Assembly: GCA_003605055.1 (NCBI GenBank)
Contig: QZKP01000041.1
Span: 1 to 64,000, forward strand
Direction of reading: 5' to 3'
From: Desulfarculus sp.
GTDB taxonomy: Bacteria > Desulfobacterota > Desulfarculia > Desulfarculales > Desulfarculaceae
DNA length: 64,000 bases
Shown: positions 16,228-24,214 of the stretch, in pieces
How positions within the stretch are numbered: the first letter of the stretch is position 1
Layout of the letters: every line of letters begins with the position of its first letter
Program-made: the position numbers and the translations under genes
Notes under the pieces: model-generated
What the model saw: only the letters and a program-made list of their open reading frames with translations
Database searches by the model: none
Told to the model about the DNA's origin: nothing

Positions 16228-17223
16228 GTGCATCTCTACGCCCTGGGCCAGGTCCCCTGGCAGGATTCGCAACTGGCCTACCACGCCCTGGCCCACCTGG
16301 GCCGCGAGGGCCTGATCCTCTGTTCGCCGCAAGAGCCCTACGTCTGCCTGGGCTACTCCCAGGACCCGGCCCAGGAGCTGGACCTGGAGCACTGCCGGGC
16401 CGTGGGCCTGCCCCTGTTCCGGCGGGAGGTGGGCGGGGGGACGGTGTATCTGGACAAGCAGCAGGTGTTCTGGCAAATGGTGCTGCGGCGGGACAACGCC
16501 CTGGTCCCCCGGCGGCGGGAGGTCTTCTTCAGCCGCTTCCTGGCGCCGGTGGTGGCCGCCTACCGGGCCCTGGGCGTGGAGGCCCGCCTGGCGCCGCCCA
16601 ACGAGGTGGCCGTGGGCCGGCGCAAGATAGCCGGCATTGGCGCCGGTGAGATCGGCGAGTGCCTGGTGCTGGTGGGCAACCTCATGCGCAGCTTTGACTG
16701 CGCGGCCATGGCCCGGGTGCTGCGGGCGCCGTCACCGGAGTTCCGCCGGCTGTACCGGCGCAGCATGGAGGCCAACCTCACCTCCATCCGGCGGGAGCTG
16801 GGCCCGGTCCGCGAGGCGGCTGTCAGCGACCAAGCCCTGTACGATCTTTTGTCCCAGAGCTTCGCCCAGGCGCTGGGCCCCCTGACCCCGGCCGGCCAGG
16901 ACCAGGCCTGGCAGGAGGCCATGGGCCGCCTGGCTGGCCGCATGCTGTCGCCGCAGTGGATCAACTTCCGGCGCAAGGCCCGGCCCGGCCGCAAGGTCAA
17001 GGTGCGCGCCGGGCTGTTTCTGCACCAGGTGCAGCAGGACACCCCCCGCGGACCCTGGCAGGCTTTGTTCACCAGCGAGGGAGGAAGGGTGTCTGAGGCG
17101 GACCTCTACGCGCCGGGCCAGGACCGGGAGGCCCTGCGGCAACGGGCCCGGCGCGAGTTGGTGGGGCTGAGCGTGGCCCAGGCGGCCGCGGCCGTGCGCG
17201 CCCTGGCCGAGCAGCGGGCCTAG
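16228..17223 (+). CDS. Lipoate-protein ligase A family protein
   Basis: This 331-residue biotin/lipoate ligase-fold enzyme attaches lipoate (or octanoate) to a carrier protein. It has the signature FRREVGGGTVYLD (family RRxSGGGxV) and the Lys-containing VGRRKIAGIGAGEIG loop. A C-terminal accessory domain (about 230-331) is present, as in LplA. GTG 16228 is preceded by GGAGG and GGGGA. Its place 7 bases after the second HdrD-like gene, and one gene from the GcvH-like protein, makes it a dedicated modifier of that carrier. Its TAG stop shares the palindrome CTAG with the stop of the convergent IclR gene. Confidence 0.88.
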   Translation: MHLYALGQVPWQDSQLAYHALAHLGREGLILCSPQEPYVCLGYSQDPAQELDLEHCRAVGLPLFRREVGGGTVYLDKQQVFWQMVLRRDNALVPRRREVFFSRFLAPVVAAYRALGVEARLAPPNEVAVGRRKIAGIGAGEIGECLVLVGNLMRSFDCAAMARVLRAPSPEFRRLYRRSMEANLTSIRRELGPVREAAVSDQALYDLLSQSFAQALGPLTPAGQDQAWQEAMGRLAGRMLSPQWINFRRKARPGRKVKVRAGLFLHQVQQDTPRGPWQALFTSEGGRVSEADLYAPGQDREALRQRARRELVGLSVAQAAAAVRALAEQRA

Positions 17224-18047
17224 CCGGCCGCGGTCTGTCCCCCGGACGCGGGCCGCATGTCGCCGATGGAATCCTGTAGAACCTGGCTCAGCTCCCGGGC
17301 GGCGCGCGTCACCATGGCTATCAGGGCCGGCTGGTTCTGGTCGAAGCGCTCCCTGGGCACCGACACGCTCAGGCCCGCCACCACCGAGCCTTCGAAGAAC
17401 ACCGGGGCGGCCACGCACTTGAGGCCTATCTCGATCTCCTCGTTGTCAAGGGCGTAGCCTTGGGCGCGTATGCGCTGCAGCTCGGCCTCCAAGTTTTTCC
17501 AGGTGGTGATGGTGTGCTGGGTGAAGGCGGGCAGGCCCCGCTCCTCCACAATGCCCTTGGCCTCTTCCGGGGGCAGGTGGGCCAGGAGCACCTTGCCCAC
17601 CCCTGAGCAGTGGGCGGGCAGCTTGTGCCCTTCCTGGGAAATCACCACCCGTACCGTGTGGCTGCTTTCCAGCTTGGAGAGGTACAGGGCCTCGCCCTTG
17701 TGCAGCACCGCCAGGTGCACCGTCTCGTCGCTTTGCTTATTAAGCTGCTCCAGCAGAGGCCGGGCCGCGCTTCTCAGATAGCGGTAGGGCTTGACCAGGC
17801 TGCCCAGGAAGAAGAGCTTCATGCCCAGGCGGTATTTGCCGGTCTCGGGGTTTTTTTCCAGATAGCCTTCTTCTTCCAGGTTGGCTATGATACGGAAAGT
17901 AGTAGTCTTGTTGTAGTGCAGCCGCTGGTTTATCTCCGGGACCGTTAGCTCCAGGGCCTCGTCGCCAAAAAGCTCCAGGAGCCGGAAGGCCTTTTGCAGG
18001 ACCTTGATGCGGTACTTGGCATGCTTATCATCGGCGGTTCGATTCAT
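17220..18047 (-). CDS. IclR-family transcriptional regulator
   Basis: This 275-residue repressor or activator has an N-terminal winged HTH (about 15-75, with ELTVPEINQRLHYNKTTTFR) and a C-terminal GAF-like effector domain (SSHTVRVVISQEGHKLPAHC, HCSGVGKVLLA, with the usual Cys). Start ATG 18047 has AGGAG ahead of it. It is divergent from the nitroreductase/TAXI-TRAP/UbiD operon and probably controls it in response to an aromatic or organic acid. Palindromes over its own ribosome site and in front of the divergent operon are annotated separately and suggest autoregulation. Confidence 0.92.
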   Translation of the reverse strand: MNRTADDKHAKYRIKVLQKAFRLLELFGDEALELTVPEINQRLHYNKTTTFRIIANLEEEGYLEKNPETGKYRLGMKLFFLGSLVKPYRYLRSAARPLLEQLNKQSDETVHLAVLHKGEALYLSKLESSHTVRVVISQEGHKLPAHCSGVGKVLLAHLPPEEAKGIVEERGLPAFTQHTITTWKNLEAELQRIRAQGYALDNEEIEIGLKCVAAPVFFEGSVVAGLSVSVPRERFDQNQPALIAMVTRAARELSQVLQDSIGDMRPASGGQTAAG

Positions 18048-18067
18048 AATATGAATCTCCTGATTCA
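18041..18067. promoter_or_regulatory. IclR operator candidate over the regulator's own start codon
   Basis: GATTCATAATATGAATC (18041-18057) is a perfect 7-3-7 inverted repeat covering the iclR-type start codon. TGAATC-TCCT-GATTCA (18052-18067) is a second perfect repeat sharing one arm and covering the ribosome site. The 17-bp palindrome matches the one at 18231-18247 at the outer positions (GRTTC...TGAAYC), as expected for one regulator binding both. Confidence 0.6.
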
Positions 18068-18071
18068 GAAT

Positions 18072-18101
18072 AACCTACGTTTCTAACTCCTGCGCTGTCA
18101 A
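18072..18101 (-). promoter_or_regulatory. Candidate sigma-70 promoter of the IclR gene
   Basis: Read on the minus strand, TTGACA (18101-18096) is followed after 18 bases by TAGGTT (18077-18072). The start site near 18065 would fall in the palindromes at 18041-18067. The -35 is perfect, the -10 weak. Confidence 0.5.
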
Positions 18102-18184
18102 GGCCAAACCGGGCGCCGCACAGCCTAGGCTCCCAAGCGCCCTCCTTGGCGGTACCGCGCCGTTGATAGGCGGACAGAAAGGCC

Positions 18185-18214
18185 TTGACAAGGTAGGGCC
18201 TATTAAAATATTTT
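18185..18214 (+). promoter_or_regulatory. Candidate sigma-70 promoter of the nitroreductase/TRAP/UbiD operon
   Basis: TTGACA (18185-18190) is followed after 18 bases by TATTTT (18209-18214) in an AT-rich patch. The predicted start near 18221 lies just before the palindrome at 18231-18247 and about 160 bases before the first gene. Confidence 0.55.
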
Positions 18215-18230
18215 GAATTGTGCAAACATT

Positions 18231-18247
18231 GGTTCGCATAGTGAACC
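18231..18247. promoter_or_regulatory. IclR operator candidate downstream of the divergent promoter
   Basis: GGTTCGCATAGTGAACC has perfect 5-bp arms around 7 bases. It shares 17-bp length and the pattern GRTTCNNANNNTGAAYC with the palindrome at 18041-18057. Its place just after the predicted start site would suit repression. Confidence 0.55.
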
Positions 18248-18384
18248 TAACCGCGGATTAAACATTGCGCTGGGCGCGGCCGGGCTGAGAGTGGCGGGCT
18301 GGCAAAGGCGCGATGGGCCGGTTCGCCGTGCGTGGCCCGGACAGCGGGCCAGGCCAGGGTTGCAGGCAGGGAAAGGACTTGGTC

Positions 18385-19275
18385 ATGACCGAAAAATTCG
18401 ACGAGTTGCATCAGTCCCAGGACACCGAGGCGGTGCGTTGGCTCTACGGAGAGTACAGCCGTAAGGACCTGGAAGGCATGGACCCGGTGTGCCTGCGGGC
18501 CCTGCTGCGGGAGAGGGTGCACCACACCATCGAGGTGGAGCTGTATCCGGCGCTTACCGGCGAAAAACAGGCCCATGCCAAAATGGGCTCCCAAGCCGCC
18601 CTGGTCTGGGAGGTCTGGCGCTCCCGGGGCCTGCCCACCGAGGAGCCGGACCTGCAGTGGTGTCAGCAATACCTGGATATCGCCGCCCGGGTGCGGGCCG
18701 GGGAGAAGGTGCAGATCAACCAGCCGCTGCCGGAGCCCTTCAGCAACCAAGAGATGGACGTGGTGCGCAAGCTGATGTGGGAGCGCCGCTCCATCCGCGA
18801 CTGGGTGCCTAACAAGCGGGTGCCCGACGAGTTGCTCGAGAAGATCCTGGAGGCGGGCCGGGCCGCGCCCAACGCCTGCAACCTGTGCGTGGTGCGCTTC
18901 GTGGTGATCAAGGATCCCAAGCAGCAGAAGATGGTCTGGAGCGACATTCCCACGCCCTATGACCGCTGCACGCTCATCGTGATTTGCTACGACCGCCGGG
19001 TGTACGAGACCGTGGGGCACGACCGCCTGGTGCCCCACAATATGCTCTTGGACTGCGCGGCCGCGGGGGACCACATGTGCCTGATGGCCCACGCCCTGGG
19101 CCTGGGCGCGGTGTGGCTGACCTGTACCGAGAAGACCGCGGCCACCTTCAAGAAGAAACTCGGCCTGCCCGACTACATCGAGCAGGCTCTGCACGTGGCG
19201 GTGGGCTATCCGGCCATCGCTTCCATCAAGTCACGCAGGCTGCCCCTCAAGGACATGGTTATCAACCAGGAGTGA
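18385..19275 (+). CDS. Nitroreductase-family FMN oxidoreductase with N-terminal extension
   Basis: This 296-residue protein has the nitroreductase domain in its C-terminal two thirds. ERRSIRDWVPNKRVP is the FMN phosphate-binding Arg motif, AGRAAPNACNLC follows, and LMAHALGLGAVWLTC plus HVAVGYPA are later family motifs. The first ~115 residues form an extra helical domain with no motif I recognise. ATG 18385 follows GGAAAGGA. As first gene of the IclR-controlled operon it may reduce or dehydrogenate the aromatic or cyclic compound handled by the transporter and UbiD enzyme; the substrate is not known. Confidence 0.85.
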   Translation: MTEKFDELHQSQDTEAVRWLYGEYSRKDLEGMDPVCLRALLRERVHHTIEVELYPALTGEKQAHAKMGSQAALVWEVWRSRGLPTEEPDLQWCQQYLDIAARVRAGEKVQINQPLPEPFSNQEMDVVRKLMWERRSIRDWVPNKRVPDELLEKILEAGRAAPNACNLCVVRFVVIKDPKQQKMVWSDIPTPYDRCTLIVICYDRRVYETVGHDRLVPHNMLLDCAAAGDHMCLMAHALGLGAVWLTCTEKTAATFKKKLGLPDYIEQALHVAVGYPAIASIKSRRLPLKDMVINQE

Positions 19276-19328
19276 CCGGCGCGGCACGGGACCGATCTTT
19301 GGCGAGGGCGGAAAGGAGTTTGCTTAAG

Positions 19329-20324
19329 ATGTTTGGCAAAGGGACGAAACGGTGGATGGTGCTCATGCTGGCCGGCGCCTGCCTGCTCTATGGGGCCGTG
19401 GCCGGCGCAGAGGCGGCGCCCCAGAAGCTGGCTCTGGCCAGCTTCAAGACCGGCAGCGGCTGGTACGTCATGGCTCAAACCATGGCCAAGCTCATGAAGG
19501 GCGCCCTGCCGGCCGGCTCCCAGGTGGACGTGCTGCCCTACAGCGGCGGGGTGGGCAACCCCATGCTGCTGGCCCAGGGCAAGGCCGACATGGGTCTGAG
19601 CTTCCCGATAGAGACCGGCCTGGCCCTCAAGGGTGAAGCGCCCTACAAGCAGAAGATACCCAACCTCAAGCTGCTGGTGGGCAACCTGGACACCTACTGG
19701 TACGTCTTCGCGGTGCGCGCCGAGACCCCCATCAAGAGCTTCAAGGACATCAAGGCCCAAAAGTTCCCCCTGCGCCTGGCCGTGCTGCCCAAGGGCAGCA
19801 GCGGCGAGTGGGACACCCGCAAGATGTTGGCCGCCTACGGCATCACCTTCGAGGACATCGTGTCCTGGGGAGGCAAGGTCAACTACGTTTCCTTCCCCAC
19901 GGCGGTGGAGATGATGAAGGACGGCCAGGCCGACGCCTTCGGCCAGCTCTGCACGCCGGGCCACCCCTCCTGGACCCAGTTGGCCACCATGACCAAACTG
20001 CGCTTCCTGCCCGTGGACAAGGCGGTGGGCGATAAGTTCGCCAAGGAATACGGCTTCAGCATGAGCTATCTGCCCAAAGGGTCGTTCCGCGGGGTGGAGG
20101 CCAACGTGCCCGTGCTGGGCTTCGCCACCTGCCTGATCACCACCAGCAAGATGCCGGTTGACGTAGCCTACAAGATCACCAAGGCCATCTGCAGCAACAA
20201 GCAGGAGTTGGTCACGGCCTACAAGGGCGCCAAGGCCTTTGACCCCAAGAAAGCCGCCCAGGCGGCCCTGCCCCTGCATCCCGGGGCGGAGAAGTATTAC
20301 CGGGAAGCCGGGATTATTAAATAG
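19329..20324 (+). CDS. TAXI-family TRAP transporter solute-binding protein
   Basis: This 331-residue periplasmic binding protein has a signal peptide (about 1-29, cleaved after AEA) and the TAXI family pattern: FKTGSGWYVMAQTMAKLMKG near the N-terminus, YSGGVGNPMLLAQGKADMG in the ligand-binding lobe, and a regular C-terminal helix. It captures a carboxylate-like solute and delivers it to the fused permease encoded next. ATG 19329 follows AAGGAG at 19313-19318. A long hairpin lies between it and the permease, which would allow the binding protein to be made in excess. Confidence 0.92.
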   Translation: MFGKGTKRWMVLMLAGACLLYGAVAGAEAAPQKLALASFKTGSGWYVMAQTMAKLMKGALPAGSQVDVLPYSGGVGNPMLLAQGKADMGLSFPIETGLALKGEAPYKQKIPNLKLLVGNLDTYWYVFAVRAETPIKSFKDIKAQKFPLRLAVLPKGSSGEWDTRKMLAAYGITFEDIVSWGGKVNYVSFPTAVEMMKDGQADAFGQLCTPGHPSWTQLATMTKLRFLPVDKAVGDKFAKEYGFSMSYLPKGSFRGVEANVPVLGFATCLITTSKMPVDVAYKITKAICSNKQELVTAYKGAKAFDPKKAAQAALPLHPGAEKYYREAGIIK

Positions 20325-20332
20325 ACCCCCCC

Positions 20333-20383
20333 GACGGGGGCGCCGTCTTTGGACACCCTGACCGGACATCAGGCGCCCCCGTC
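20333..20383 (+). terminator. Intra-operon hairpin (partial terminator/processing site)
   Basis: GACGGGGGCGCC (20333-20344) is perfectly complementary to GGCGCCCCCGTC (20372-20383), and ATTTTA follows. A 12-bp GC stem between the binding-protein gene and the permease gene is the usual layout for unequal expression within a TRAP operon. Confidence 0.6.
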
Positions 20384-20465
20384 ATTTTAGGACGCCCCCC
20401 GATGCCGAAGTTGGCATTGGGGGTTGCGGTATAGCCTGTTCGGGCGGCCGCGGAGCAGGAAAGAG

Positions 20466-22331
20466 TTGGATCACGAACTTAAGAAGAGGCTGGTGGCCGG
20501 GACGGCCATTACTTGGTCCCTGGTGCAGCTTTACTGCGCCTTCACCTTTGCGCTGGACATCCTGCAGGTGGAGATGCTGCACATCAGCTTCGCCCTGATC
20601 CTGGTTTTTTTGCTCAAGCCTGGTCCTGGGCTGTTCAACCGCAAGGGCGGGGCCGACCTGTTCCTGGCCGCGCTCTCTCTGGCGGCGGGGGCCTATTTTC
20701 TTTTCAGCTATCCCCGGATCATCGAGCGCATTCGTTTCGTGGACGAGGTGCTGCCCGGGGACTATGCGGCCTGCATGGCCAGCCTGTTCCTGGTGCTGGA
20801 GGCCGGCCGCCGGTTGATGGGCTGGGGGCTTTCGGTCCTGGGACTGGCGGCCATCGCCTACGCCTTCTTGGGCTATCTGATCCCCGGCACCCTGGGCCAC
20901 AGCTCGGTTTCGCTGTCCAACTTCACTGAGTTCATGGTGCTGACCCAGGAGGGCCTGTTCGGCATACCGCTGAGGGTCTCCACCACCTACGTGTTCCTTT
21001 TCGTGCTCTTCGGCGCCTTTTTGAAATACGGCCGGCTGGGAGAGTTCTACAATGACCTGGCCGTGTCCGTGGCTGGAGGCCTGCGGGGCGGCCCGGGCAA
21101 GGTGGCGGTTATCAGCAGCAGCCTTTTAGGCACCATCAGCGGCAGCGCGGTGGCCAACGTCTCCACCTCCGGGACCTTCACCATCCCCATGATGAAGCGG
21201 GCGGGCTACAGCCCGGTTTCGGCCGGGGCCATCGAGGCCCTGGCCTCCACCGGCAGCCAGATCGTGCCGCCGATCATGGGCGCGGCGGCCTTTATCATGG
21301 CCGAGCTCACGCGCATCCCCTACTGGACCATAGCCCTGGTGGCCATCATTCCCTCCATCCTTTATTACGTGGTGGTCTACGCAGCGGTGCACTTCGAGTC
21401 CATCCGGACCGGCCTGGGGGTGATGAGCGAAGAGCGCAAGCCGCTGTGGGGCTTGTTGATCGCCAAAGGGTACATGTTCGTGCCCATCGTGGTGATCATC
21501 TACTACCTGGGCGCCGGCTACTCGATCACCCTTTCGGCCACCATGGCCATCATCGCCTCGTTTATCATCTCGGCCATCCCCATCATCGCCCGGGGGCGCT
21601 GGAAGGAAATGCTGGTGTTCGTGGACGCCCTGGAGGACGGCGCCAAGAGCTCCATCGCGGTGGCGGTGCCCTGCGCCATCGCCGGGGTGATCGTGGGGGT
21701 GTTGACCCTGACCGGGCTGGGGTTGAAATTCACCGAGATCATCCTGGGCCTGGCGGGCAGCGATGTGCTGTGGCTGTTGTTGATCACTTCGCTGGTCTGC
21801 CTGGTGTTGGGCATGGGCATGCCCACCAGCGCGGCCTACATCACCGTGGCCATTCTGGCCATTCCGGCGCTGATCAAGGCCGGCATGCCCACCATCACCG
21901 CCCATTTCTTCGGCTTCTACTTCGCCAACTTGTCCATGATCACCCCGCCGGTGGCGCTGGCCGCCTACGCGGGGGCGGGCATCGCCGACGCCAACTCGGC
22001 CAAGGTGGGCGTGCGGGCCTGCCGGATGGGCCTGACCCTGTATTTGATCCCCTTCCTGCTGGCCACCTATCCTCCCTTGATGCTCATGGGCAGCTGGCCG
22101 GAGATCATCTTTGCCATTTTCAAGGCCAGCGTAATCGTGATCTGCTTCACCGCGGCCATGATGGGCACCTTCCACCGCCGGTTGAAGGCCCAGGAGAAGC
22201 TGCTTTTCGTGGCGGCGGGTGTACTGCTGTGGATAACGACCTATCCGCTGCTGACCAACATCGTGGGTTTCGCCCTGTTGGCACTGGCGGTGGTGCTGTC
22301 CCTGCGCGGCCGGCCGCCGGCCGAGGCTTGA
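20466..22331 (+). CDS. TRAP transporter fused permease (DctQM-type, TAXI system)
   Basis: This ~621-residue inner-membrane protein carries the small (about 4-helix) and large (about 12-helix) TRAP subunits in one chain, as usual for TAXI systems. Recognisable large-subunit motifs are SSLLGTISGSAVANVSTSG, TGSQIVPPIMGAAAF and GMGMPTSAAYITVA. The start is uncertain: no ATG is present near the N-terminus. TTG 20466 has AGGAAAG before it and gives DHELKKRLVAG; TTG 20424 would add 14 residues. It works by cation symport with the upstream binding protein. The loaded substrate is probably the acid that the UbiD enzyme downstream acts on. Confidence 0.88.
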   Translation: MDHELKKRLVAGTAITWSLVQLYCAFTFALDILQVEMLHISFALILVFLLKPGPGLFNRKGGADLFLAALSLAAGAYFLFSYPRIIERIRFVDEVLPGDYAACMASLFLVLEAGRRLMGWGLSVLGLAAIAYAFLGYLIPGTLGHSSVSLSNFTEFMVLTQEGLFGIPLRVSTTYVFLFVLFGAFLKYGRLGEFYNDLAVSVAGGLRGGPGKVAVISSSLLGTISGSAVANVSTSGTFTIPMMKRAGYSPVSAGAIEALASTGSQIVPPIMGAAAFIMAELTRIPYWTIALVAIIPSILYYVVVYAAVHFESIRTGLGVMSEERKPLWGLLIAKGYMFVPIVVIIYYLGAGYSITLSATMAIIASFIISAIPIIARGRWKEMLVFVDALEDGAKSSIAVAVPCAIAGVIVGVLTLTGLGLKFTEIILGLAGSDVLWLLLITSLVCLVLGMGMPTSAAYITVAILAIPALIKAGMPTITAHFFGFYFANLSMITPPVALAAYAGAGIADANSAKVGVRACRMGLTLYLIPFLLATYPPLMLMGSWPEIIFAIFKASVIVICFTAAMMGTFHRRLKAQEKLLFVAAGVLLWITTYPLLTNIVGFALLALAVVLSLRGRPPAEA

Positions 22332-22402
22332 GACCCCGGGGCGTATAGGGGGCCGGCGCCAGTCGGCCGCGCCACGTTCACGCCCGGAAAGGAACACAGG
22401 AT

Positions 22403-23845
22403 ATGCCCAAGGACCTGAGGAGCTACTTGGCGGAGCTGGAGCAGACGCATCCCGAGGCGATTCTGCGCATCAAAAAGCCGCTCAAGGCGGCCTATGAGAT
22501 CAGCGCCCTGCAGCGCAAGCTGGACGCCATGAAGAAATACCCGGTGATCATCGTGGAGCGTCCCATCCTGGACAATGGCCAAGAGAGCCCCTTCCCGGTG
22601 GTGACCAACCTCACCGCCAGCCGGGAGCTTTGCGCCGAGGTCCTGGGCATCAACCCCCGCCGGGTGGCCATGGAGTACGCAGCCCGGGTGAACAATCAGA
22701 TGGAGACGGTGGTGGTGGCGCGGGGGGACGCGCCGGTGAAGCAGGTGGTGGAAAAGGGCGATGAGGTGGACCTCTTGAAGTTCCCCATCATGACCCACAA
22801 CTACATGGACCCAGGGCCTTACATCGGCACCGGCTTCGTGACCACGGTGGAGCCGGAGACCGGCATTGACAACACCTGCCTGCAGCGCATCTGGGTCAAG
22901 GGACCGCGCCGCACCGGCTACTGGGCGGCCATCACCTCCCACAGCATGCAGAACATCATCCGCTGGTGGGAGCGGGGCGAGGACATGCCGGTGGCGGTGT
23001 GGATCGGACATCACCCGGCGGCCATCGCCGGCGGCCAGTCCCGCCTGGGCTACCCGGAGAGCCACTACCCTTCCATGGGCGGGGTGATGGGCCAGCCGCT
23101 ACGCCTGGTGCCCAGCGAGACCTTCGGCGAGCGGCTGATGGTGCCGGCGGACGCGGAAATGGTCATCGAGGGCTACGTGCCCAGGGACGTGTTCGAGGCC
23201 GAAGGGCCCTTCGGCGAGTATCCCGGCTACATCGGCCCCCAACGTCCCAGCAACGTCATCGAGGTGAGCTGCGTCACCTACCGGCGGGACGCCCTGTACC
23301 ACGGCATCGGCGTGGGGCTGGCCGACCATCTGGTGCTGCTGGGCAACTTCCCTCTGGAGGCCCGCATCTACAGCGTGGTCAAGAGCGTGTTGCCCGAGTT
23401 GATGAACGTCTACGTGCCCATCTCCGGCCGGCGCAACCATGTCTATTTGCAGGTGAAGAAGACGCGTCCCGGCATAGGCAAGGACGCCATCATGGCCGCC
23501 TTGCCCTGCGACAGCCGCCTGAAGCACGTGATCGTGGTGGACGAGGACATGGACCTGTTCAACGAGAGCGACGTGCTGTGGTCGGTGGCCTACCGCAGCC
23601 AGTGGGACAAGGACCTGGTGGTGGTCAAGGGCGCCGCCGTGTTCCCCCTGGACCCCAGCCTGCCTTCGCCGGGCAACATCGGCACCCGGGGCGGCATAGA
23701 CGCCACCGCGCCGCCGCCCATCGGCATCGGGCTGCCCCGCTTCTACCAGATGATCAACAAGACGCCCGAGGAGGTGGCCCAAGCCATCCAGGTGGAAGAC
23801 TATGTGGACCCGGCCCATCTGGCCAAGTATCCCACCTCCTATTAA
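22403..23845 (+). CDS. UbiD-family prenylated-FMN decarboxylase
   Basis: This 480-residue cytosolic enzyme removes (or adds) a carboxyl group on an aromatic or unsaturated acid using prenylated FMN. Full family length; conserved segments include LTASRELCAEVLGI, YIGTGFVTT, the catalytic AEGPFGEYPGYIG (Glu in GPFGE) and the late VVDEDMDLFNESDVLWSVAYR. ATG 22403 follows a GGAAAGGA site. A tiny zinc-ribbon gene follows after 23 bases, reminiscent of the small D subunits of BsdBCD/VdcBCD hydroxyarylate decarboxylases. The gene for the prenyltransferase UbiX is not in the window and must be elsewhere. Confidence 0.92.
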   Translation: MPKDLRSYLAELEQTHPEAILRIKKPLKAAYEISALQRKLDAMKKYPVIIVERPILDNGQESPFPVVTNLTASRELCAEVLGINPRRVAMEYAARVNNQMETVVVARGDAPVKQVVEKGDEVDLLKFPIMTHNYMDPGPYIGTGFVTTVEPETGIDNTCLQRIWVKGPRRTGYWAAITSHSMQNIIRWWERGEDMPVAVWIGHHPAAIAGGQSRLGYPESHYPSMGGVMGQPLRLVPSETFGERLMVPADAEMVIEGYVPRDVFEAEGPFGEYPGYIGPQRPSNVIEVSCVTYRRDALYHGIGVGLADHLVLLGNFPLEARIYSVVKSVLPELMNVYVPISGRRNHVYLQVKKTRPGIGKDAIMAALPCDSRLKHVIVVDEDMDLFNESDVLWSVAYRSQWDKDLVVVKGAAVFPLDPSLPSPGNIGTRGGIDATAPPPIGIGLPRFYQMINKTPEEVAQAIQVEDYVDPAHLAKYPTSY

Positions 23846-23868
23846 ACTGGGCGGCAAGGAGTCAGATC

Positions 23869-24051
23869 ATGGAAACCATCGAAAAAGTGGGTACGCCCAA
23901 AGACGTTTGGGTCACCTGCCCGGGCTGCCAGAAGCTTTTCTACATAGACCGCTCCTTCTACAACCCCCAGTTTGACCAGATCAAGCTGCACTGCCCCTTC
24001 TGCCATCTGGAGTTCGACAAGAAGGATTCCCCTAAAACGTGGGGCAACTAA
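23869..24051 (+). CDS. 60-residue zinc-ribbon protein linked to UbiD
   Basis: A small protein with two CxxC knuckles, TCPGC at about residue 18 and HCPFC at about residue 45, spaced as in a zinc ribbon. ATG 23869 follows a clear AAGGAG. It ends in front of a strong terminator and so closes the operon. BsdD/VdcD-type subunits of other UbiD decarboxylases are also short CxxC/CxxC proteins; the sequence here is not obviously the same family, so the link is functional analogy only. Confidence 0.72.
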   Translation: METIEKVGTPKDVWVTCPGCQKLFYIDRSFYNPQFDQIKLHCPFCHLEFDKKDSPKTWGN

Positions 24052-24134
24052 GGGCCGGCGGGGTCATTCTGGGGTAGGAAGCTGATTCCAGGGAGCGGCG
24101 TCTGCGGCGGCGGGCTGGCGAGCGCCAGCTAAAT

Positions 24135-24187
24135 AAGCGCCGGAGGGCGGGGGCGGATCAAGCCGCGGCCGGCTCCGGCGCTTTTTT
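24135..24187 (+). terminator. Rho-independent terminator of the UbiD operon
   Basis: AAGCGCCGGAG (24135-24145) pairs perfectly with CTCCGGCGCTT (24173-24183), followed by a run of six T. The loop is long (27 bases) and GC-rich. It may also stop transcription from the convergent ABC operon, though the minus-strand T-tract is weaker. Confidence 0.8.
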
Positions 24188-24214
24188 GTCCCCGTCCCCC
24201 GCGGCGGCGGGGCC

